64,000 nucleotides of DNA from Cristatella mucedo (lineage: Eukaryota > Bryozoa > Phylactolaemata > Cristatellidae): the NCBI GenBank assembly GCA_009760855.2, contig WPIO01000001.1, positions 9,728,001-9,792,000 of the forward strand. The letters run 5' to 3'. Shown one piece after another: positions 1 to 12,316 of the stretch; position 1 is the first letter of the stretch, and each line of letters starts with the position of its first letter. The position numbers were made by a program, and so were the translations under genes. The notes below the pieces were generated by a model. That model worked only from the letters and a program-made list of their open reading frames with translations, did not search any database and was not told the origin of the DNA.

Positions 1-60
1 GGCTCTTCTGTTGCTATACAAAAAGAGGCTGCTTAATCAGTTAGGATTTTTTTAACCTGC
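1..60 (+). mobile_element. SINE-B, 3' part
   Basis: It carries the 3' end of the SINE-B family, GGCTCTTCTG..GCTATACAAAAAGAGGCTG and AATCAGTTAGGATTTTT, as at 30626-30675. The tRNA-like head is outside the window. Confidence 0.8.
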
Positions 61-376
61 CAGTTGCCTTCACAAGATTAAATTTAGTTCCTGGGGTCGT
101 TTGGATGCAATCCTTGAGCACAGACTGGCAGGGACTAGCAGAACAGGTCACTCAATGCCTGGGAAGGCTTATTAGCTAGTGGCATCATGACTTTGCCTCG
201 AGGCTTGTGCTACGGTGATAAGCGCATACCTTCACGATCGTTGCACAGTCTGAGAGTAAAGCAATCAAACTCGCTGGACTAGTGAAGTCACATCTTCCTG
301 GTTGTCTTGCCGATGCCTGGCCCGGCAGCCGACTGATGCCGAGTTGCTGGTTTAGGATAGTCATAGAAATATTGCC
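61..376. other. No gene recognised
   Basis: No exon, repeat family or RNA gene is recognised between the SINE-B end and the SINE-A copy. Confidence 0.6.
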
Positions 377-520
377 GGGCTGGTTAGGACCAGTGGTTTA
401 GGTGCTCTCCTCGACCAAGATCTGGCCAAGGTCGTGGGCTCGAGCCCTGTGACTTATGTGAAGTGCCTGAATAGAGATTAAGTTCTCTCAAGGTGCTATA
501 CAAGCGAATTATATATTTTT
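377..520 (+). mobile_element. SINE-A copy
   Basis: The tRNA-like head has a box A-like GGACCAGTGG and a B box GGGCTCGAGCCC. It is followed by the family tail AGTGCCTGAATAGAGATTAA and GTTCTCTCAAGGTGCTATAC. It matches the copy at 57606-57752 over its whole length. Confidence 0.85.
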
Positions 521-1388
521 TTAAATTTTTAAATATCTCATCTCTCCAAGAGGGTCTCTAAGCTAAACCGGCTTGCTGTCCTCTCCAGATCAACGTTGGC
601 CTTTTTTTATCGAACGACAGCTGTGGCACCACATAAGCTGTTGTTGAAGATGCAATGAGATATATTCTTGTCTGTTGTATAACTGTCGCCTGGATGCACT
701 TTTAATGCTGACAAGGCACAGTGATGACAGTACCTTGGGTGAGGTATTATTATATACATTTTTCTTTGAAGCTTATCATATTTCTTTTCATCTTTCAATC
801 GAAAGTGATCGCCAGGTAGCTTCTGTACGGATTGCTGTGCTGATAAGGTTCTCGCGGCCGGCATCCTGCTGTACCCTTGTTATTTTGATTGGCTAGAAGT
901 CTCGGCAGTCAGTCCATTGTGTTGCCATAACCTTGAAAGGTCAAAGCCACAGCTTAAGCCCTTTTATTGAAGTACAAATATGTGCAGCTGGCTTTTGTCA
1001 ATTGAGAGCAACCTTTAATTCCTGGTTGTGCCTGGTTAATGGAAGGTATTAGTAGGACCTTTATTTAGACAGGAAGTATACAGCCACCATGCAATTGACA
1101 CCTCTTGAGACACTGGAGAGGCCCTAGTTCGTTGGAGTGAGACTGACTATGGCTAATCAGGTTCAGCCTTGTGTACAAGGAATCTATGCATGACATGGGT
1201 TGCTGCCATCGATTGTTGATTGATTTTCCATTGATTGTGCATGTTCATCTCGATGCTTCATTATGAACTCACCTGGCCATGCTTGGTGCAGCTGGCTTGT
1301 GGATGACCTTTATGTGAGCTGTTCTGTTGGGTTAATTATGCAAGGAATTACGATGGTCATTCAGCCAGCTTAACATATAAAGAGAACA

Positions 1389-1450
1389 TTGTGTGCATGT
1401 GAGTGTGCACACTTGTGTGTATTTGTGTGTGTGTGTGTGTGCATGTGCGC

Positions 1451-1532
<82 letters not shown>

Positions 1533-1541
1533 GTGTGTGTG
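1389..1541. repeat. (TG)n microsatellite
   Basis: A long TG tract with a few CATG and CG interruptions. It creates false Cys/Val and His/Thr open frames on the two strands. Confidence 0.97.
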
Positions 1542-2741
1542 AGAACTGATATACTGGTATGTGTAATCGCTGATATACTGCTTCTTGAAATCCCGAGAAA
1601 TCATCGCATATGATGCTTACACTTTTGCTTCCGACTGGTTATTCTTGGTGTTCAGAGTGCAAAAGTGCTAGTGGCTATATTAACTTGCGATAAGTCTGAT
1701 CAAAGTGCACCACACAGCTGCTTTGGTGACTCCCAGTGGCAAATTAAATTAGACCTTGCATTCAATATTCACAATATCAACCTTTTTTCCCTGAGATTTT
1801 CATGCTGATTTTTGATTTCTGGATTGGCTAGCAAGCTAGCTGCCGGTTCGTCACATGGTGAAACTACTGATGTGCTTCTAATAATTAAAACTCTTCCCGA
1901 GCCGTCGGTGCTTCGAACTAAGCTGATCTGCTGGTCGGAGATCTTGTAGTTACTGTTGTGGCTTATATTGCCACAAGAGCTGTAAGAAGTAGCTCATCTT
2001 ACAACCTAGCTGTCAGTGTCTGTACATAATGCTTACACCTCAGCCATTCTAGTTGACTTTCGAGAGTGAGAGGAATAGTGTGTGTGTGTGTCGATCGACA
2101 TCGGGTAGTCGATATAGAGAGCAACAGTGTGCACATGTCTTTGTTTAATGAGTTCTAGTCCATGGGCCTGTCCAGAACTGCCTTGGTGTAGGTGTACGAT
2201 TACTATCTTGACCATGCAGCCGGTGCACAATGCTTAGCCAGCTGCCTCTCTTGTTTGCTTGGTGGAGCCGGCCTGGTGGACTGTTGATCTTTTGTGGTCA
2301 CACTGGCTAATCAAATTGTTCGTGCTTCGGGGGGGGGGGGTTGTCTGCTGCCATGTAGGGCATCCAGCAGATAGCTACCATGCTGTAGATTGGACGACTG
2401 AGTTGAGCATTGCAGACTTGATCTGCTTTTAATCATCAGCTGGTATTCATTGGTTTTACTTTTGTGTCCTGGCCTCAACTTTTCTTGTTGCTTATTGTCA
2501 GAGGCAATACTTGGTATCTCCAAAGTATTTTCCTAATTTGTTGAGACATTCTTTTCTTGTTTCTCTGGCATCCATGTCATCGTGTCTAGGCTGTATTCGA
2601 AGCATATGAACCTTTAATTCAACTAGGTCCTTGAACTTTGATCTCTTTGGTAGGAAAAAATAGCACCCAGTCCACCTCCACTGTGCAAGCTTCTGGCCCG
2701 TGGCGTCTCAGCAAGAGGACTAAGAGAAAGCAGATAGATCA

Positions 2742-2742
2742 A

Positions 2743-2796
<54 letters not shown>

Positions 2797-2864
2797 ATGC
2801 GAGCGTGCGTGTGCTCATGCACATGCATGGGCACACGTGTTTGAGTGTGTGTGTGTGTTGTGTG
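2742..2864. repeat. (TG)n microsatellite
   Basis: A TG tract of about 55 bases followed by an interrupted TG/CA-rich stretch, ending about 85 bases before the first laminin exon. Confidence 0.95.
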
Positions 2865-2948
2865 TGAGAGACAAAGAAATGAAAAGATGGTATGTTTTAT
2901 GATGAGTTTATTTAACTAGTGGTATTGTTTGCCCCTTTTCTTTTGCAG

Positions 2949-3069
2949 GTCTATGGTAAATGCGAATGCACCCACAATACTCGTGGTCTGAACTGTGAGC
3001 AGTGTCAGGAGTTCTACAACGATCTTCCATGGAAGCCTGCACGAGGTTCTCAAACCAATACATGTAAAA
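2949..3069 (+). CDS. LAMB1-like: Laminin beta exon: second half of LE1
   Basis: First laminin exon in the window, residues 1-40 of the model. It has an acceptor TTTTGCAG and a donor A|GTGAGT, and ends in phase 1. It carries [11 protein letters not shown] followed by [10 protein letters not shown], the hallmark second half of the first EGF-like repeat of beta chains. The first half and the LN domain lie upstream of base 1, so the gene is truncated by the window edge. Confidence 0.93.
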
Positions 3070-3554
3070 GTGAGTATGAATGCCGCCCAATTCTTTGGCT
3101 GGCTTTCACTTTATAATGTTTGCCAAGAAAGATTTGGATATTTCAGAGCAGTTCGAGGCGAGGCATAGCTGATACTAGTGTTTTGCTTTCATGGAAGCCG
3201 TGTCACACTCTATTTAGTGCAGTTCGGTACAATACATCTGCTTGTATGGTAGCACACACGTGCACCACTTTCGGCCTTAGTCTTCAACAACCAGCTTTTT
3301 TTGTAGCCTAAAACTGATGTTTGGCTGTAATTACGTATTGTCTAGACATCATTGCTGAGGAGGCTGTAGGCACGGTTCTGTTTCTTGGTCTTTGCTCCTA
3401 GTCATTATTCATATGTGACCTGTTGTCTTCAAAGAAGTCTTGTGAGCTAGGTCGAAAATTGTGCTGACCGATCAGATTCCCTCATGCTTTTCAACGTTTC
3501 GTATTTTGGAAATTACGCAACTATCCGGTAATGGTTGGCTGAATCTATAAAAAA

Positions 3555-3708
3555 AAAACATAATTCATTTGTATAGCACTCTAAGAGAACTAAATCTCTA
3601 TTCAGGCACTTCACATAGGCCGTGGGGCTCGAGCCCACGACTTCGGCCATCAAGTAACTTGACCTTGATTGGGGTGAGCACCTTAGCCACTGGGCCAAAC
3701 TAGAAAGT
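3555..3708 (-). mobile_element. SINE-A copy
   Basis: On the minus strand it carries the tRNA-like head (TTTGGCCCAGTGG, GGGCTCGAGCCCC) and the tail GTGCCTGAATAGAGATTTAG, ending GCTATACAAATGAATTATG. It lies in the laminin intron after the LE1 exon. Confidence 0.85.
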
Positions 3709-4004
3709 CACATTCCGTGACTAGCATTGGAATAAACCTTATCACTTATTTTAGATTGAGCTGTACATCAAGGGCAAGCGACAGAATGGTTTCTATGTAT
3801 GTGTAATCACTAGCTCGCACCAGAGCACTGTTGATCTGCATTCATGCTGCAGGTGCATTAAACTTTGTGATAGACCTGCTACAGAGGTCTGCATTAGTAA
3901 ACATCTCAAGTTTCTAGCCGTCTGCAAAGTTGCTTTGTGAAGTTCTAATTGTCAAAGATTGAGCGTTCGCATTTTGGCCATTCAACTATTTCTTCTCTTT
4001 TCAG

Positions 4005-4193
4005 GGTGCGAGTGTCACGGGCATGCGACCAGATGCCACTTTGACCCGGCTATCTTTGAAGCAACCAATAGAACTAGTGGTGGCGTGTGTGACGACTGTG
4101 CCCACAATACTATGGGCCGGAACTGCCAGGAATGCCAGCACTTTTTCTACCAAGATCGCACTCGGGACCTCAGTGACCCTCTAATTTGCAAAC
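4005..4193 (+). CDS. LAMB1-like: Laminin beta exon: LE2
   Basis: Residues 41-103, phase 1 at both ends, acceptor CTTTTCAG, donor C|GTGAGA. It encodes one whole laminin EGF-like repeat with CHFD, the diagnostic GGVCDDCAHNTMGRNC, and FYYQ-like FFYQDRTRDL. An N-glycosylation site NRT lies in the middle. The exon matches one LE module, as is usual in laminin genes. Confidence 0.94.
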
Positions 4194-4382
4194 GTGAGAA
4201 CGTGTACCACCTCTCTTTTAACTCGTGATCGATAAGCTATTTTAATCATTGTGGCATGGCCACGAGTACACGCATCATTTTCCTAGACAAAGATGTGTTG
4301 GCTTGCGTGTTCTGCTACAATGCTCGGCTATTCGTCATTTTTATAACATAACCTTCTACCATCGCTGCTCTTTTATCAACAG

Positions 4383-4562
4383 CGTGTGACTGTGACCCCA
4401 ACGGATCACAAAATAAGGGAGAATGCGACAGTCACGACGATCCTGAAGGTGGCCTCGTTGCTGGACGATGTACTTGCAAGAGCAAAGTCTCTGGTATTCG
4501 CTGTGACACTTGTCTCGACGGCTTCTGGAATCTGCAACCTGAAAACCCCAATGGTTGTCAAG
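4383..4562 (+). CDS. LAMB1-like: Laminin beta exon: LE3
   Basis: Residues 104-163, phase 1 at both ends, acceptor ATCAACAG, donor G|GTAGCG. The cysteine pattern is CDCDPNGSQ, then [17 protein letters not shown] and GFWNL, a complete LE repeat. The intron before it is only 189 bases, while the one after it is over 5 kb and full of repeats. Confidence 0.93.
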
Positions 4563-6042
4563 GTAGCGCTTTCCTTTTGAATGAACTGCACTGGGCTACC
4601 CTGCTCATGCATGACATTCGAGTCCACTGCTTCAATTCATTTGGCTGACCAGCCTTCGGGCGTCTTGATCTGCTACATGTAGCTGCGGTGATCAGGCTTA
4701 AGCTTGCCAGAGTGCTTAGATCAATTGCTGCAGGTGCTTAGCTACACTGTAGTCCTTCATCGACGATAGTGGTGCTGGATGCAGTGCCAGTTGCTAAGGT
4801 CATTTGCTACTACTTCATTAGATACTTGGAGAATGTTCGATTAAGGCATTGATTCATCGTTAATACGCCTTATATTCAGTGTATACATGCAAATGCAGAT
4901 TTCTGCCCACGGCCTGACCATAGCAGAGGGCTGCCACTCAACGTTTATGAGTACAAAAAGTGGCTGTTGCAATGTCGAGTACAAAAGTTTACCATGAGTG
5001 AGGGCACACGCCAGAGTTAACAGTTTGCAGCTGATTTTTGCAATGCTGAATTATAAAAGCCCATAAAAACATGCAAATAAGAATGCGGTATTAATTGGAA
5101 ACTTACAAACACCAACGTCAACTGTCAGTGTGTGATGCCATTCACCGGTCAATTAAAGCAGCTTTCTAGTTTTTTATGTCTGCCCGTTCAAGACATGCCA
5201 ATATTTCAGTTTGTATACAGATTCGAATAGCGAATTTTGGATGCATATATACTGGTGGATGGATGCTTCGAAGCGGGAGGTGAGGGAAGATGCCAGTTGG
5301 CCAAGGGAAGGATCGGCCTACTGCTGCTGGGGTCCTGAAAGGTACTATACATAGGCTCCCCCTCTCCTCCCGAGGTCGGTGGACCATCATAGGCAGCTGG
5401 CCTATTTTGGTGCCCCTCCGGCTTCTCCGAGCTCATTTAAGGAAGTGGCTTCAGGGCGTGCCTGTGTATAGGGTTAACTGGAATGTGCCTCTGTGGTGGC
5501 ATATCTTTGGGAAACAAAGAGCTGTGATTAGTAAGAGGTTTTAATGTGCAAGCCCCAATAAAGGCGAGCGATATTTGGGGTGGTGCAGCCAGGTTTTTTC
5601 GAAATCCAGCGCAGCTGATGGGGGGAGTTAGCTGTTGCACTTCGGGCTGCTCAAATTGTGGTCACTAGATGTTGTGATTGCACACATTTAGTCGTTATGT
5701 GGCTCTTGGACCCGTGAATAAATGACGACTTGTGAATAGATTATGAGCTGTTAATAGTGTACCAGCCTTTGAGTACTGGGCATGGTCGTTGCTGTTAGTG
5801 GAGTGTACCGTTTGCCCTCAACTCACTTAGCTGCTTATGCAGAGGGGGCGACCAACTCACTGGGCAGTAGGCTTGATCATGGTTTGGCTTTTGGCAACAG
5901 CATGTGTCACTGTCTCATTCCAAAGCTCCAAGGGTGTGGCCCTCCTGACAACGTTTGACCATTATGGTCTTGTGTATTACATAATAATCTGCATGATCAG
6001 GCAGCCCAACTGCAGGAGGATCTGTAAATTAATTTTAAGATA

Positions 6043-7710
6043 ATAATAATTCCTTTGACAGTACTTTCAAGGAACGAGTCTCTATCCGAGTGCTTTAAAA
6101 CTCGATGCAAGAGATGTAATAGCTATGAGTTAATGACAAGCAAAGCATCATTCTTAGATACACATGCAAACCACACGAGATGACAGCCTGGGCTGCTGGT
6201 TAGTAGTACTCCTGGTTAGCAACATGTGCTGAATAATGTATGCATAGCTTGCGAAGCCCAGGAAAAAAGATGAGTTTGCTGGTGTGCTAGGAAAGCTAAG
6301 CTCATCAGATGCCCCTTTAACCGAGGCTTAAATGATGCAAAATCAGTACTGGTGAGGACAGAAGCTGGAAGCAAGTTCCGGCTTTCAGCACTCAAGAACT
6401 GAATGCCCGATCACCATAAAAAAGAATGCAGTTTAATGCATGGCAACTGAAAGCCGTGAAGTGAACGTTCACGAGCTCTTTGGATGAGCAAGGAGGTCGA
6501 ATAGGTAGGCTGGTGAAAGCCAGTGAAGTGGCAGCTAAGCTGTTGATGACAAACCAGCTGAGCTACTGAGTTGTGCACCAGTTCCAGGTGCTTAAGAGTA
6601 CAGGCCGGGAATGTGAGTAAAGGGAATCGCAATAATCTAGATGCTATGTTACAAACAGGTGCTATGTTACAAACACAACTAGTTTGTCATATTCTTATCT
6701 AAGCAGGCAGTAATTTTGGCAATTTCTTTAACTGAAAGTTGGCCGACATTACTGTAGAGGCAATATTCTCCTCAAATGACATGTCTTTTTGGAGAAGTAT
6801 GACCAGAATACAGGCAGACGTCATAGGAGTGATGCTAGAAGAATTAATATTAAGAGGGTGAGGTCTACCAACTTGAGAGGCGCACTATGCTTGCCTATGA
6901 TATAATGATAATAATACATTTGTGCATGATCATACGACCACTGGCTTTGCGTGGAGGTGCTAGTTGTAGCCAGTATTGTCGCACGATAATGGTCACAGGC
7001 TGACAGGTGTCACTCAGAAACTGGAAAGCCAAAACCACGAACTGGGCTCTGCCAGCATAAAATCTGGGTTTCTTGCTCCAAGAGGGCCTTCCACTTGAGA
7101 ATCACATTAGCTCCACAGTCACGAATGCCTACTTTACCTAGGAATGTAACTGTTAAAGTTGATCTTATCGCTGGCTATCGGCTTCATGAAGTTATTCGCC
7201 ATTCAAGTACGAATTATGTCGGTGCAGGCTGCAAGGGAGGTAAGCAAGTCGGAGGCTGAGAGGGATCCAAGGATAAGTTGAGCTGAGTGTCATCGGAGTA
7301 GAAATGAAAGCTAAGATTGTGTTTGGTGATGACATCGACCAGATGGAGAGTGTATATTGTGAAAAGAAGGGGGCCTAAAGCATTCACTTTAAGGGCTCCT
7401 CGGATGACCATAGCCATTTTCGTCTACATTCTGACATCTCTCATTGAGGCATGACCTAACCAAGTTTAGCACTATGTCAGTGATATCTAGGTGTGTTGAG
7501 ATTCGCTCAAGAAGCATCTGATGGTCAATAATGTCACAGGCTGCTGGGAGATCTGTGAGAACTAGCAGAGATGCCCTACCATATTCATATACCTTACCAT
7601 ATTGTTGAGAAGGTAAATATAGACCAGAAGTCAGTGCAGTTTCTAGGTAATGGTCAACTCCTGATTGGAACTTGCTGGCAAGATCTAGTGAATTTGTGTA
7701 ATCGTTTAGC
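6043..7710 (-). mobile_element. LINE-C: diverged CR1/L2-like LINE fragment
   Basis: Read on the minus strand, reverse-transcriptase pieces appear in order: LASKFQSG near 7680, LLVLTDLPAACDIIDHQ near 7530, and GPLLFTIYTLHLVDVITKHN then YSDDTQLNLSLDPS near 7300. The C-terminal ACTLKHLELVHNSVAQLV lies near 6580 and GDRAFS near 6410. The 3' end carries a hairpin tail like LINE-A at 6045-6120 and a short TAATAATAAT run. Frames are broken, so the copy is dead. Confidence 0.75.
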
Positions 7711-9409
7711 TGGTGGGAAGATTCTGTAGAACTAAAAGTGCCATCGGAAGCCATGTTCACGCAGTGCATGAGTTTCCATTTTGATTTTCCACAAAGACTC
7801 TCCTCCCCGAAAAGAAAGAGCAAATACCACCACTTATTGAAAACATACGTATCACTGCCTCTACTATTTGTCCAATAGAACAAGCAGATAATGGTGAAGA
7901 TATCCTATTGATTGATGTTCTGCAACTTTAGCTGTTTAGCTAGTATTTTGTTAGCGCTCTCAGAAAGTAGGCTTTAACGCTGTGGATTGGTCCTTCGTCT
8001 CCATCTATGTGCTTATCTGAAAGTGCATCGAAAACTAAATAGACACTGCTAGTAGTAGACATGTGCATCAAAGTATTTCGGCAAGTGAACAGTGTGGCTG
8101 ATGTATCTGAGGGGTAGGTGTGTAACATGATATGCACCCGACATCCGGTGGTAATATGTTGACTAATCTGGGAGGGGGTGTGGGGCGTGGCTTGAGTGTG
8201 AGGAGCTCCATCAAGCACATACTTGACACAATCATTGTTTTCCCATTATCATATCCTTGGGCAAATGCTACCAGACATGCGCGTACAAACACGCACACAC
8301 TTACACACACACAAGTCATTATGGGGTCTAATAGCATCTGCGGGGTCTGTGGCTGGCCCACATCACTAACATATCGGGGACTGGCATGCATCATCGGAAC
8401 GTGGGTCTATGGCCAGCGTTCCTGCTGTAATGTGCGATATAAAGTTGGATGTGACTCAACTAGCAAGCAGTGCCTACGTGAGGCACATGGCTAGAGGGCT
8501 GCAACATTAGTAGCCAGCATGATATTCTGTAATTTTTACGTGTTGGGATCGCCACAGCAAAAATTAGAATGTGCAGCCTGTATGAATATTGCACATTGGG
8601 ATGGGGCTGAAATGATGGCTTGCTGCCCTCACACAACTAAGACGTTACATGTAGAATGTATGGCTGAAAATTAATACGGCTGTCAGCAAACAAGCATGTA
8701 ATGCTAAAGTGTGGCTTAATTGGGATTGGCTGAAGCTTCAAGACAAGGTTCTGCAATCTGGATAAACTGCAAAAGAGGATCACATCTCGTTCGAATCTTG
8801 TTTTGGTGAAATTTCTATTTGCCAACAGTTCATAAAAGGCTGAAATATTTGAGGTTGCATCTTGACCCTTGGGGAATGCAAATTAGTCGCCAGCACATTT
8901 CTGTTAAATTGGAAATTGTATTGTGGTTTTATTCTCATCGATCTGACAATCAGTGCATTGCTGAGCTGCTTGACATTCCACACAGCTGCTCAGTGGGGCC
9001 TTGGCTGCCTGCATGTTCTAACGGTCGGTCTGGCAGCCTACCAGACTTAGGCTCACCCAAGACTGCAAGTAAAAAGTCACGTTTTGTTGTAACGTTTTTT
9101 GTGTGGATGAGCTGTCAACCATGCCTTTACAGAGCTCACTGCTGCCTAGTCATCTGAGTGTTGCTGCCAGCCAACAGCATAATAATTTGGTAGTGAAACT
9201 ACGTTTGATCCATCATACTCGATGGCTAAATGTGCATTCTGTTTATCGTGCTCTCCCCTCCACCTCCCTCACCCCACACCACCCCACCCCCATCACCGAG
9301 CACAAGTAGGTCGGCTTCTCATTCCGCAAGAAACTCGGTAGCGCCTGTCACATGCATTTGCCAATGGGAGCAAACAATTGCTCGGCACATTGTGGTCACA
9401 TCATCCGGG

Positions 9410-9735
9410 ACGATTTTCCAGCAGCTAGTTCGGCATTTGTTCTTACGCAACGATAACTACTCTCCTACTGCCGACTATGGCACATCCTTTTCAGCAGTCC
9501 TGAGCTGCTACTTCTATGCTACTCACTACCTCAACTGCTCTCCTGACTCTGCTATGCTTTCCGCTTTCTCTTTTTTTGTGTGAGACGAAGTCTGTTGGCT
9601 ACCGAATGCGTACCGAAAGCCGCTTAGGCTGTGAGTGCGCTATACAAAACTCTCCTGCGTAACACCCACATGGTCTTTATGACTTTGTTGAGTTACAGAC
9701 GGAGATACATTTGCGCTGGTTAGCCGTCGAACTGG
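9410..9735 (+). mobile_element. LINE-B, 3' fragment
   Basis: It encodes the end of the LINE-B protein (DNYSPTADYGTSFSAVL and CYFYATHYLNCSPDSAML). The 3' end follows: TGTGAGTGCGCTATACAAAA, TGGTCTTTATGACTTTGT and GACGGAGATACATTTG. It is 5' truncated and lies about 100 bases before the LE4 exon. Confidence 0.8.
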
Positions 9736-9835
9736 TCCCCTCCCCGTGCCTGCGGTGCTAAGACCGGTTCATCGTCGGTTGCTACCTGATGAAGCTTTCC
9801 ACGAGTCACGAGGCTCTAATGCTGTTCTGTTGCAG

Positions 9836-9945
9836 CTTGTGCATGCAACACTCAGGGCACCTTCGAGAGCCGCGGATGCGACAAGCTGACGGGCACATGC
9901 ACTTGCAAGCGGCATGTCACTGGCGAAAACTGTGACCAGTGCGCG
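9836..9945 (+). CDS. LAMB1-like: Laminin beta exon: first half of LE4
   Basis: Residues 164-200, phase 1 start and phase 0 end, acceptor CTGTTGCAG, donor GCG|GTGAGC. It contains ACACNTQGTFES and CTCKRHVTGENCDQC. The repeat is completed by the next exon ([13 protein letters not shown]) across a 123-base intron. The match to the beta-chain fourth repeat is close. Confidence 0.92.
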
Positions 9946-10068
9946 GTGAGCTGAGCATCCCGACTCGAGCGCGTGCCGTGCTGCCGAAGAAGCCGTTCGC
10001 AGTCGCTTGGAAGCCTGATGGCAGCAGCCCTGCGTGGCAATCCGCTAGCTGTGACTGGTTGCGCGTAG

Positions 10069-10284
10069 GACGAGTTCTGGGGTTTGAGCAACGAAGACGA
10101 TGGCTGCCGACCGTGTAACTGTGACCGAGGCGGTTCTTTCAACAACTCCTGCGATTCAACCACTGGCCAGTGCATCTGCAGGCCTAACATCATCGGGCGA
10201 CGCTGCGATCAGCCACGGCCAGGCTACTTTATCGCCGACCTCACGTACTTGGCTTACGAGGCCGAGTATGCGCTCGGCGTGGGG
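10069..10284 (+). CDS. LAMB1-like: Laminin beta exon: end of LE4, partial LE5, start of LF
   Basis: Residues 201-272, phase 0 at both ends, acceptor GCGCGTAG, donor GGG|GTGAGT. It encodes [17 protein letters not shown], then the half-repeat [17 protein letters not shown] with [16 protein letters not shown], where the domain runs straight into the LF globule ([12 protein letters not shown]). The interrupted fifth LE repeat is the normal beta-chain arrangement. Reading continues open past the donor until 10476, but that extension is intronic. Confidence 0.93.
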
Positions 10285-12157
10285 GTGAGTCAACCGAATG
10301 GCTGCCAGTCGCCCCGGGCGGTAGCTGTGAGTGACACAGCTGTTGCCATGTGCGTGGCTGATTGGTTTGCATATCCCGAGTTATTTAAGGCTGCCAAGAG
10401 CCTTGGTCTTGTGTTGCCCTGCTTAAAACTGGGAGAGCTAAACCAACAAAAAGACCGTGGCAGGCAACTTTCTTAATTAAGCTTAGGAGTATTTCGTTTT
10501 GTGTGCACGCGGCTGCTGATCCTGCAGTGCCTCTATAAGGGTGCCATAAGCCTCTCTCTCAGCTGAAGGCTATACCGATTGTGTAGCTACAAATGATTTG
10601 CCGTGCGAATTAGCTTATTTCAAGCCCCTGTGGCTTGGCAAATCCATTTCGTCGATATTTCGATCAGAATGAAATCTCGTTATTTTTCGAGCAACTTTAT
10701 TAATACCGTAAGACCCCGGGTTATTAATATTCAGGTGTGGACAATTGCCGGAATTATCGGTGACATTTTCTAGCTGATGAGCATTAACTATAAATTAGCA
10801 TTAAGCCTAATGCCTAAGCTTAATGCTATTCCATAGCATTTTCGAGATGAAATCCCCTTCATCGGTGTATGTATACTTAAGTTTTCAGGACAACAGTAAC
10901 TTAGCGAGTGCTATTTGACCGTCCGATTTGTAGAGCCCTGCCCTCTCCAATCATTGGACTCGGTACTTTGTAGTAGCACCCAAGCCAGAGCCCTTCTTTC
11001 ATTAGTCCGCAGCGAGGAGGAGGGCAGACAGGAGAGGTCGTCGTCATAGAGGCAGTCGGCAGCGAGGAGAGACATTTGTTTATGCGACCCTCTTCAGCCT
11101 TCAAGTGGTCTCAGTGGACAGATCAGACATCCAGTTGTAGGGCTTTTGGAGGGGGCTTATTGTAGCATTGTATGGTGTCAAAAGCCCAGCCCACCTGATC
11201 GGCAGCTCAGCCTCAGCTTTTAGCCTCAGCCTTAGCTACACTGCCTGCTGACCGACCATGGATGCTGGGCGACAGTCCGCGGCACCAAATAACCAGTCGT
11301 TGACGCCAGCAGTTGATCTGCCTGTAGATTTCGTAGCCGTCCAAGGTGTGCCTCTTATTTTCAGCCCTAGTGTAGGTGGCTCACCGACGGAAGGCATGCA
11401 CTCTGCATACCTTCCTTCTACGACCTAGCGCAACTGATCCTGATCCACATTGCCACCGCTGTTAGCCACAGATGTCGCACGTTGCTGCGATCAGCCCACT
11501 AGCTTGCTCTCGCGCCTAGGTAGCAGCCTGTGCGCATGCATGCTCTCACGAGCTCGTGGCTCCTGTCGGGTGGCTAAGCCTGACCCTTCTAGTCGTCCTG
11601 CTTAGAAGCTGCAAGGCGAATGCCAGCGCAAACCACGGGGCTTGTTTTGACCATCTCCATGTCATCCAAGTCTTCTGAGGCAGGAGAGTGCTGAGCTGTT
11701 CCCTTTGAAGACATTTTTTTTATTCATCCTTATCTTGTTTTTATTTAATGGTCTGTACCCATTCTTTGTATCGCCCCCTTCATCTCGAGACGTGTGGAGT
11801 AAACAGAAGTCCTTCGACAAAATGTATTGCCCATCGTGTCGGTCAAAACTCAAACTCTTAAACCTTGGCATTCGTCGAACATGACCGATCTTATCAATTT
11901 CTATTGTGCTACTTTAGTGACCTTTATTTCGTGCTGGTGTGCAGGCATCATTCAATTTGTATATCGCGCCTGGTCTAGCCTCTTATCGTATGTACTTCAT
12001 GGGAAAGTTAATCATGGTATATACAGTTGCTGGGATGCATATCATTGGAGCCTGTTCCACCTCATACTGTTCAAGAGGCTGTTCTATTGCTGCTGCATGC
12101 TTTGGTTTCTTGAGCCATACTTTCTCTGCACCTGCCAGCTTCTTGGAATGTTTTTAG
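10285..12157 (+). other. Laminin intron, no recognised content
   Basis: No exon, RNA gene or named repeat was recognised here. The stretch at 10680-10830 is AT-rich, with several near-palindromic TTAAT/ATTAA runs that may belong to a short mobile element, but no matching copy occurs in the window. Confidence 0.6.
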
Positions 12158-12316
12158 AAGTCACAGGTTGTTGTTCGGGAGCCTGTACCTGGTTATACAA
12201 TCACTTGGACAGGACCGGGTTTCATGAGAACGTTTGAAGGTGATAGGCTTGTGTTCACTATCGATAGCATACCAAAATCCATGAACTACCACATTGTGAT
12301 TCGATACGAGTCGCAG
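12158..12316 (+). CDS. LAMB1-like: Laminin beta exon: LF domain, part 1
   Basis: Residues 273-325, phase 0 at both ends, donor CAG|GTGAGT. It carries WTGPGF and SIPKSMNYHIVIRYESQ, matching the WTGAGF and NIPYSMEYDILIRYEPQ signature of the beta-chain domain IV. The start is placed after GTTTTTAG. A second in-frame acceptor (CACAG) nine bases on would drop three residues. Confidence 0.9.

Larger units (their letters stand above)
521..2948. other. Intronic sequence upstream of the first visible laminin exon
   Basis: Presumed laminin intron. It contains two TG microsatellites (1389-1541 and 2742-2864) and a G12 run at 2329-2340. I see no exon, LN-domain sequence or signal peptide here, so the earlier laminin exons lie before base 1. 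Confidence 0.65.
4563..9835 (+). other. Laminin intron of 5.3 kb
   Basis: This intron holds a diverged LINE on the minus strand (about 6043-7710) and a LINE-B 3' fragment on the plus strand (about 9410-9735), both listed separately. In 4563-6040 and 7720-9400 I see no coding exon. The open frames there lack splice context, codon bias or recognisable domains. Confidence 0.75.

Noticed and set aside
1332-1613. Open frames of His/Thr and Cys/Val repeats on both strands
   Set aside because: They are translations of the TG/CA microsatellite, with no splice context or homology.
8068-8494. Overlapping open frames of 108 and 120 codons on opposite strands
   Set aside because: No homology or splice signals; they lie within the 5.3-kb laminin intron.
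10285-10476. Extension of the LE5/LF exon to the next stop
   Set aside because: A strong donor GTGAGT at 10285 ends the exon, and the next exon continues the LF domain in phase.
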